Shown piece after piece: positions 57,912-64,000 of a stretch of 64,000 nucleotides of DNA. The notes beneath the pieces are model-generated. The model did no database searches. It had not been told where the DNA came from and was given only the letters and a program-made list of their open reading frames with translations. The translations under genes were made by a program, and so were the position numbers. The DNA lies in NCBI GenBank assembly GCA_035772735.1, contig JASDFA010000010.1, positions 28,893,501-28,957,500 on the forward strand, in the 5' to 3' direction. The stretch's first letter is position 1. Every line of letters begins with the position of its first letter. This DNA is from Datura wrightii. Lineage: Eukaryota; Streptophyta; Magnoliopsida; Solanales; Solanaceae.

Positions 57912-59332
57912 TGATCTTGGCCAAATTTATATGCCCAAGTGATACTCAAAAGTACCATTTTCGCCTTGTTTATCTATCAATGTGTATACATTCTCATGTA
58001 ATTGGTAATAAAATGTGAATTTATACTAACCAACATGATTAGCATTGTTTTGCAGGTAAAATGTGATTTCGGGAAGCTTAAATGCATGTTGGATGAGATC
58101 GGAGTTGGACTTGGATGCGAGCAAGGAAAAAGGCATTGGACAGCATGAATTAAAGGGGCTCCGCGATGGAGCCGTATCACACTGCCATCGCGGAGGCATT
58201 CTGCCTGGATGAGGAAAATTCGCCCAAATTCCAGAGAGGGTCCGCGTTTGCTCCATGGCACGGAGCCAGTGCTCCGCGATGCACGCCGTGCCACGTTGAG
58301 CCTAAATTCCCGAACCCCCAGTTCCAGTGAGGGTCCGCATTCGTAGCTGTGTCACGGAGGAAGTGCTCCGCGATGCACTCCGTGACACGTTGCTCGTTAT
58401 TCCGGGAAAAATTCCCAGTAGTATAAATAGAACACTTAGGTTTATTTTTTAATATTCTGACTTGGTAGAGCAAGGACGTGGGTTACAGGCAGTTGAGGGA
58501 CGAAAATATCAGGGTTTTTTCTCTCTTTCTTTCTTCTTTAATTCAATTGCTTGTATGATTAACACTCATTTTAAGATGTTTAATCCACAAATGAGTGGCT
58601 AATTCCTCTCCTTGCTGAGGTTATGAACAATTGTAATGAAATTTGTGTATTGATTCTTTGGTTTTTCATCTTTTCTTCCATGTTGTTCTATTAATTCTTG
58701 TTCTTACTGCATTAATGTGTGGCCTACATTAATGTACATCTAAAAAGTCCGGTTTCACTCGAGAGAGCAAGAAATTGAAAAGTTGTGAATTAATAGGATA
58801 TGTTCTTTACTTCGTTTGGGAAAATTGAGTCTTGATTTGCTTTCAGGATAGAAATATACCTAAAAGTCGTATTAGTCAATTTAGGAACCGGAATTGTATG
58901 GCTAGGACATGAATTGCATTTGATCACAGAAATGTAGACGGATGGTTCATGATTCTTAAGTGAGGTTAAATACGAGAGTTTTAATCTCTTGGAAAATGTT
59001 CTTGGCTAGCAACTGGAGGAAAAGATTAACCAAAGTATGATGATAATTAATTTCATTACATGTTTGTTTAACCTCAGCATGCTTTCATTCATAGTTCAGA
59101 TTCAAAGTAGATAATTGTTCTTAGTTTTAGTATAAAAATTTATAAAACAAACTATCAAACTTTTGGTTACACTATTGTCTGCATTTTTAGAAGTAAAATA
59201 TAGTACGCTTTAGCAAATTGCACTTCATCCAAGTCTCTGAGGGATCGATACTTGGCTTACTAAAGCCACTTACTACTTGTTCAACCACGTGCACTTGCGT
59301 GTCATTTTATATACCCATAAAACACCCGAACA
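57912..59332 (+). repeat. Element E 5' LTR
   Basis: 1421 bp, TGATCTTGGCC...CCCGAACA. TATA box TATAAATAG at 58422-58430. Upstream hairpins: 58161-58169 / 58185-58193 (9 bp), 58256-58263 / 58286-58293 (8 bp), 58349-58359 / 58378-58388 (11 bp). Clearly homologous to the F LTR. Open frames on the minus strand at 57977-58473 are hairpin DNA, not genes. Confidence 0.9.
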
Positions 59333-59338
59333 AGTTTT

Positions 59339-59356
59339 TGGCGCCGTTGTCAGGGA
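59339..59356 (+). other. Element E primer binding site (tRNA-Asp)
   Basis: TGGCGCCGTTGTCAGGGA, two changes from the F site, 6 nt after the LTR. Confidence 0.88.
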
Positions 59357-59466
59357 CTTGGCAATTGGTGAAATTGTTTTAAGTGTTAATTTACTGTATT
59401 TTTATTTTCTTAGTGTTGACAACTTGGTCTTAGCCTGTATTTTGCAGACTTAATTGCTGTTGAACA

Positions 59467-61852
59467 CTAGCAAGAGACAAGGAGCTGGTGGAATCGTATA
59501 TAGAGCCAGAAAGGATATTTCACAGTAAACGAAGAGAAGCTCTACAAAGAAAGCTGCAGTTGCTCAGACAGACGATCATGGAGCAACAACAGAATCCACT
59601 GGTAGTATGGGCAGTGTTAGTGCCCGAAGAAGCAGCAGCACGGCCTGTTCGCGAGGTGGCAATCCCACATGCCAATAATGTTACATCGATTATCCACAAA
59701 CCAGAGCCCGGAGGGAGATTTGAACTTAAGCAGAATATGGTGCAGTTGTTGCACACTAGCGGGCAATTTACCGGTCTCCCTCATGAAGATCCACAGCAGC
59801 ATCTCCAAAATTTTTTGGAGATAAGTGACACTTACATACCCGCTGGAGTGTCATCAGACTATGTCCGACTTACATTGTTCCCATTCTCATTATTGGGAGA
59901 AGCCAAGAGGTGGTTGAAAGCTGAGCCACCGAATTCTATTTCTACGTGGGATGATCTTGCACGGAAGTTCTTGATAAGGTTTTTTCCCTCTGGTAAAACA
60001 GCAAGACTTAGAAGTCAGATTCTAACTTTCAAACAGAGGGAGGGAGAAAATTTATATCAGGCCTGGGAGAGATTTAAATCCATGTTGCGGGATTGTGCTC
60101 ACCATCATCAGTCCAATGATGTGCTGGTGCACACATTTATTGAGGGTTTGGAACCCCACACCAAAATATTGCTAGACTCAGCACCTGGAGGGCAAGCGCT
60201 GGAGAAGACTTATGAGGAGCTGTATACCTTGTTGAACCGGATTTCACAGGGCAATCCAGAATGGAATGCTGATTCATCAACAGGTGGGACAAGGAAAGCA
60301 GCAGTAGTGCTTGAAGTGGATGGGTTCACAGCTATCGCTGCACAGATAGCTGCATTGCAAAATCAACTTAACACCCACTTCAGCAACATGACATTGAACC
60401 AACCTCAAGCCCCAGTTAATGCAGTACAGCAGATGTGGTGTGAAGTGTGTGGAAGCAGTGAGCACTCAACTGAGTGTTGTGGAGCCAATCCTGACTCGGT
60501 AAACTTTGTGGGTAATGCACAAAGGAACCACCAGCAGTATGGTAGTAGCTACAACTCCAATTGGAGGAATCACCCTAATTTCTCATGGGGTAGCAACAAC
60601 CATCAGGGCCAAAGTTCGGGTCAGGGTGTGCAAAGGAACCAAGGAGGGCAGCAGAACTATCAAGCTCAATTCAGAAACAACAATGCACCTCCTCCACCAC
60701 CATCACCCAGCATTGAGGAGATGTTCAAGACCATGATAGCTAACCAAGCTCAATTGCAGGCTGACTATGTGAAATTGGCAGCCAAAGTGAAAAACAACCA
60801 GTTAGCTACCAAGGCACTTGAATATCAGTTTGGGCAATTTGCTAGTGCCCAAAATACAAGGCCTAGAGGTGGACTGCCAAGCGACACGGATCCCAATCCC
60901 AAGTAGGTAAATGCGGTGACCACAAGGAGTGGTTTGCAGCTGAAAGAGGTGGAACCAGAAAGACCACCTCAACAGTCGGGAGCAGTAGAAGTTGAGAGGG
61001 AGCACAGTTCTGAGAAGGGGAAGGCCAAAGAAGCTGAATCAGAAAGACCTCCACCCCCGTTCCCTCAACGACTAAAGAAACACAAGGAAGAGGCGTGTTT
61101 TAAGAAATTCATGGAGGTGCTGAAACAGGTACATGTTAACTTACCTCTTGTTGATGTCTCTCAGGGAGTGCCGAAATATGCTAAGTACATAAAAGACATC
61201 ATGGCCAACAAAAGTCGGTTGACTGAGTATGCTACGATGGCTCTAACGGAGGAGTGCACTTCCAGGATTCAAAATAGACTGCCCACAAAGCTAAAAGACC
61301 CTAGGAGTTTTACTATCCAGATTACTATTGGGCAGAGCATCCGAGCTCGTGGATTGTGTGACTTGGGAGCGAGCATAAATTTGATGCCATCTTCGGTATT
61401 CAGAAAGTTGGGCCTAGGGAGTCCTAGACCCACAACGGTAATCTTGCAGTTGGCGGATCGATCCTTAGCCAGGCCGGATGGCATTGTTGAGGACGTTCTG
61501 CTGCAAGTTGGCTCCCTAATTTTCCCGATAGATTTTGTCGTGCTGGAGTTTGAACCAGACGCGGAAGTCCCATTTATTTTGGGACGTCCCTTCTTAGCAA
61601 CTGGGAAAGCACTAATCGACGTAGATAACAATGCGAGCACATGACAAGGTAGAGGTGTTCGATGTGTACAAGGCACCCAAGCTCCCGACGGTGCATGAAG
61701 AACTCTCGGTGATCAATGTGATTGATCAAGGTGATGATAAGCAGATGGAGGATTCCCGAGAGTTAATTGGAAAACCACCGAAAAGGTGTAAGCACTACTG
61801 GGGGGAGGACGGTGATCGAGAGAAATCGTCCATCACCCTAGCGGACAATTGA
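59467..61852 (+). pseudogene. gag-protease of element E
   Basis: Collinear with F's gag-protease. Capsid domain (LQNFLEISD, GEAKRWL, FFPSGKTARLRSQI), zinc knuckle CEVCGSSEHSTECC, Asn/Gln/Gly-rich part, then protease with DLGAS (Asp at 61360-61362) and FILGRPFLATGKALIDV. Breaks: TAG at 60904-60906 (CAG in F) and a small deletion at about 61625 that shifts the frame; the tail up to the stop at 61850-61852 is in another frame. The start position, ATG in related gags, is CTA here (59467-59469). The stops differ from those in F, so the two copies decayed independently. Confidence 0.87.
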
Positions 61853-61895
61853 GCTTAAACGACATCGAGCCGAGATGGTAAACCAGGCGCTGCAT

Positions 61896-61907
61896 GGGAG
61901 GCAACCC
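61896..61907 (+). other. Post-gag-pro signature GGGAGGCAACCC of element E
   Basis: About 45 nt after the gag-protease stop, as in F. It marks the same deletion point. Confidence 0.65.
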
Positions 61908-62162
61908 GTGAAAAATATTTTCTTTCATTTTGTAAAGTGTAAATAGATTTTTCTTTTTATTTTTCTTGATTTACTACAAAATTTTTCGTTTTAGTTTTTG
62001 TTTTATTTTTATTTAGAGTGAAACCTATAATTCTAACAGATTTTGTATAGTGAGATGAATTTCAGGTCAAACGGAGAAAAATATGCACGGAATCGCGAAG
62101 GAAAAGTTGAGGTATGAAAAATTAATAAAAAGTGGAAAAAAGTGAGCTGGGGCGATAGCTCT

Positions 62163-62298
62163 GTGTCACGGAGGGGGACCTCCGCGTTACCCTCCGTGAC
62201 ACGTTGAGGTATAACCCGAAAATTTTAAAAATTTCCAGAATAGTCTCCCGATGGCTCCGTGTCACGGAGGCAATGCACCGCGATGCATTCCGTGACAC
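62163..62298 (+). repeat. Internal pair of LTR-type hairpins upstream of ORF2 in element E
   Basis: 13-bp arms at 62163-62175 / 62190-62202 and 10-bp arms at 62259-62268 / 62289-62298, with the same GTGTCACGGA(GGG) wording as the LTR hairpins. Position and spacing match 22255-22391 in F. Confidence 0.88.
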
Positions 62299-62500
62299 GT
62301 TGCCTTGTATATCGTGACAGGTCACACCGGGTCGCCGGGTGACCCGCGCGATTTCCTTACTTTTTAACCCCGAAACCCTTCCCTTTTCCCTCATTTTTTA
62401 ATCCCTCCACGACCAAACCCCCCAAAACCCATCCCCTATCAATGTGACACGGAGTAAGGCAAGAAATTCACTGAGTTTTCTTCGATTCTTCAAAGTCAAG

Positions 62501-63193
62501 GTATGTTTTTCGATTCCCTCTCAAATTCTTGTCGATTTTCTTCGATTTTGAGCATGGGAGGTGAGCTAAGTTGCCCTACATAGTAATTAAGCATGAATTC
62601 GAGTTAATTGTTGTTGATGAATGTTCGGAATGTCGTTATGATTACTTGAACTTGTCGATTGCATAACTTAATCGAATTTGATTGATAATATCAATTCTAG
62701 GGCTTGTTTGTTGAATTTGAAGCTGAAAATGTATTGAAATTATGAATTTTATTCGGGGATGGATGTGTTGAATGAGATGAGTCGATGTATAAATTGTTAG
62801 GATGTTAATAGAACGACGGGTTCTCGGGTTGGGGGAAATGTGGAAATTTGTAAGAATTTGGTTGGTTATATAGGTTCATGTAGATAAATTTTTGTTGTTG
62901 TTTTTGTTTCTTTGTTTTTCGTTGCTAAGTGTGATGGGTTAAAATGTTAGCGATGGTAGTGATTGTGATTAGCTGTACGAAGTCTGAGTAGTACGCAGAA
63001 GTTATACCGTCGAATTTTTCGAACGCACTAAGCATGATTGTATAGTTGTCTATTGTGTTTAAATAAAGATAATCTTGCCGTAGTGTTGTAACTGTAGCTA
63101 AGGACTAAGTGTGGGGTAACCTAGCGTAACCCTACCTTAGCCGAAGTTAATATCCGTTAGCTTAACATTGATCTTGTTTACTTGGGTTGACAG
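62501..63193 (+). other. Predicted intron in the ORF2 leader of element E
   Basis: 693 nt. Donor GTCAAG|GTATGTTTTT, acceptor GGTTGACAG|GTGAAATGG. Length and edges agree with F, while the interior has changed more. It contains CTAAGTGTGGGGTAAC at 63105-63120, as in F. Confidence 0.6.
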
Positions 63194-63198
63194 GTGAA

Positions 63199-64000
63199 AT
63201 GGCAAGCCGGCAAGATAAAGGAAAAGGCGCATCAACTTCTGGCGCCGGAAGGAAATGAATCAGACTGGGCACAGCAGTCCCAGCTGCACCAGCAGTTCCA
63301 CGCGGCCAATGCCACCAATACGGAATGAGATGGGTGACCGATGAGGGGAAAAAGTGGTGCGCGAAGCATAAAGAAAATAAATATTTGCCCGAGGAGCACA
63401 TAGCACGGGAACCATTGGCACAGGAGTTCCCTAGAATGGTCCACCGGATCGAGGCAGTTGGGCTCAAGTTCATCTTTGAAGAGCCCAAGGAATGCAATCT
63501 GCACTTGGTTCGGGAGTTCTATGCTAATTGGAACCCGACGATCAGGAGTCACACCATCAAGATCAGAGGGCAAATAGTCACTTTGGAGCCCCACCACCTC
63601 AATGCCATCATAGGAGCGCGGGACACAGAAGCCCACGTACTCCGACAGCTGAACATTACCCCACTATATGCTGACATCAGAGGCACATTGTGTGGGACCC
63701 GATCGACAGGTAGATGGAGCAGACATAAAGAGAGGGGCTACCACCAGACGTTGCCCTATTCACAGATGAACAGGGAAGCCCGAATCTGGCTGAAGATAGT
63801 CTGCTCATGCCTCATCCCGGGGGTACATATGACTGATGTAACCCGGGATCGTGTTTGCCTGGTGTACGCCCTGATGAAAGGGCTGGAGATCAATGTCGGG
63901 GCGGTTATTATATCCGCCATGAAGAGAGCTCGGTTGCAGCAGGGGCACAGGTATGGCTTTGGTGGACTACTGACCACCTTCCTCAGGGGCCTCGATGTTG
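63199..64000 (+). pseudogene. ORF2 of element E, partial, with an early stop
   Basis: ATG at 63199 in the same context as F. A TGA at 63256-63258 (codon 20) interrupts the basic N-terminal part. Beyond it the frame is open to the window edge and very close to F: PKECNLHLVREFYANWNP, RGQIVTLEPHHLNAIIGA, LPYSQMNREARIWLK, LIPGVHMTDV and GLEINVGAVII. One hundred or more residues of the C-terminal part lie outside the window. Family and role as for F. Confidence 0.82.

Larger units (their letters stand above)
57912..64000 (+). mobile_element. Element E: second F-family, RT-less element, 5' part
   Basis: LTR 57912-59332, tRNA-Asp PBS, gag-protease, GGGAGGCAACCC marker, internal hairpins, leader intron and ORF2, running off the window. 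The architecture matches F point for point, including the absence of RT, RNase H and integrase. It is more diverged and older than F. The left flank is ACCAC; the right end is unseen. Confidence 0.9.

Noticed and set aside
1..64000. CRISPR arrays, bacterial operons, tRNA or rRNA genes, host exons
   Set aside because: No spaced identical repeats, ribosome-binding sites, cloverleaf sequences or non-transposon protein motifs were seen. tRNA-like words are only the primer binding sites.

Overview
This is plant nuclear DNA made almost entirely of nested LTR retrotransposons. I see no host protein-coding gene, tRNA or rRNA. Two Ty3/gypsy lineages dominate. The first is Tekay/Del-like chromoviruses, with a PBS matching tRNA-iMet, LTRs starting TGTTACA or TGTAATA, and a chromodomain-like tail after integrase. 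The second is Athila-like elements, with a PBS matching tRNA-Asp (TGGCGCCGTTGCCGGGGA) and a DLGAS protease. The protein types and LTR style suggest a eudicot, probably an asterid such as a Solanaceae species. The species guess is an inference.

Layout, left half (1-30480): Element 1 (Tekay-like, minus) is split. Its 3' LTR, integrase, RNase H and RT core lie at 1-4110, and its RT start, protease, gag, PBS and part of the 5' LTR lie at 27279-30480. Element A (Athila-like, minus, 4111-27273) is inserted in its pol. A's 5' LTR is in turn broken by a solo LTR, F0 (target duplication CATTT). F0 is broken by a complete young element, F (16744-26705, minus, target duplication CCTAT, two 1461-bp LTRs with about 8 differences). 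Four insertion levels can be resolved, three of them from target duplications (one of these imperfect).

Layout, right half (30481-64000): a plus-strand Tekay-like LTR fragment (G) is followed by the 3' LTR and 3' region of another Athila-like element (H, minus), interrupted by Tekay-like D1 (minus). D1 is interrupted in RT by Tekay-like B (plus). B ends abruptly in integrase against a second D-family copy, D2 (minus). D2 is interrupted by a complete Tekay-like element C (46850-57066, plus, target duplication AGTCC). D2 is then interrupted by E (57912 to the window edge, plus), a second member of the F family.

The most interesting content is the F/E family. These elements keep gag, protease, PBS and LTRs but have lost RT, RNase H and integrase completely. 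They carry a second gene (ORF2, 406 aa in F) in the env-like position. It resembles the plant family Pfam calls 'putative plant transposon protein'. In both copies ORF2 appears to have its own leader: GC-rich hairpins copied from the LTR promoter, a pyrimidine-rich start region, and an intron of about 700 nt with conserved donor and acceptor just before the ATG. Element A has a decayed homolog of ORF2, behind an internal TATA box and a GC-rich motif cluster. A, H and F all have a second polypurine-tract-like module about 1.8 kb upstream of the 3' LTR. F is recent although it lacks RT and integrase, so it must have been moved by another element's enzymes.
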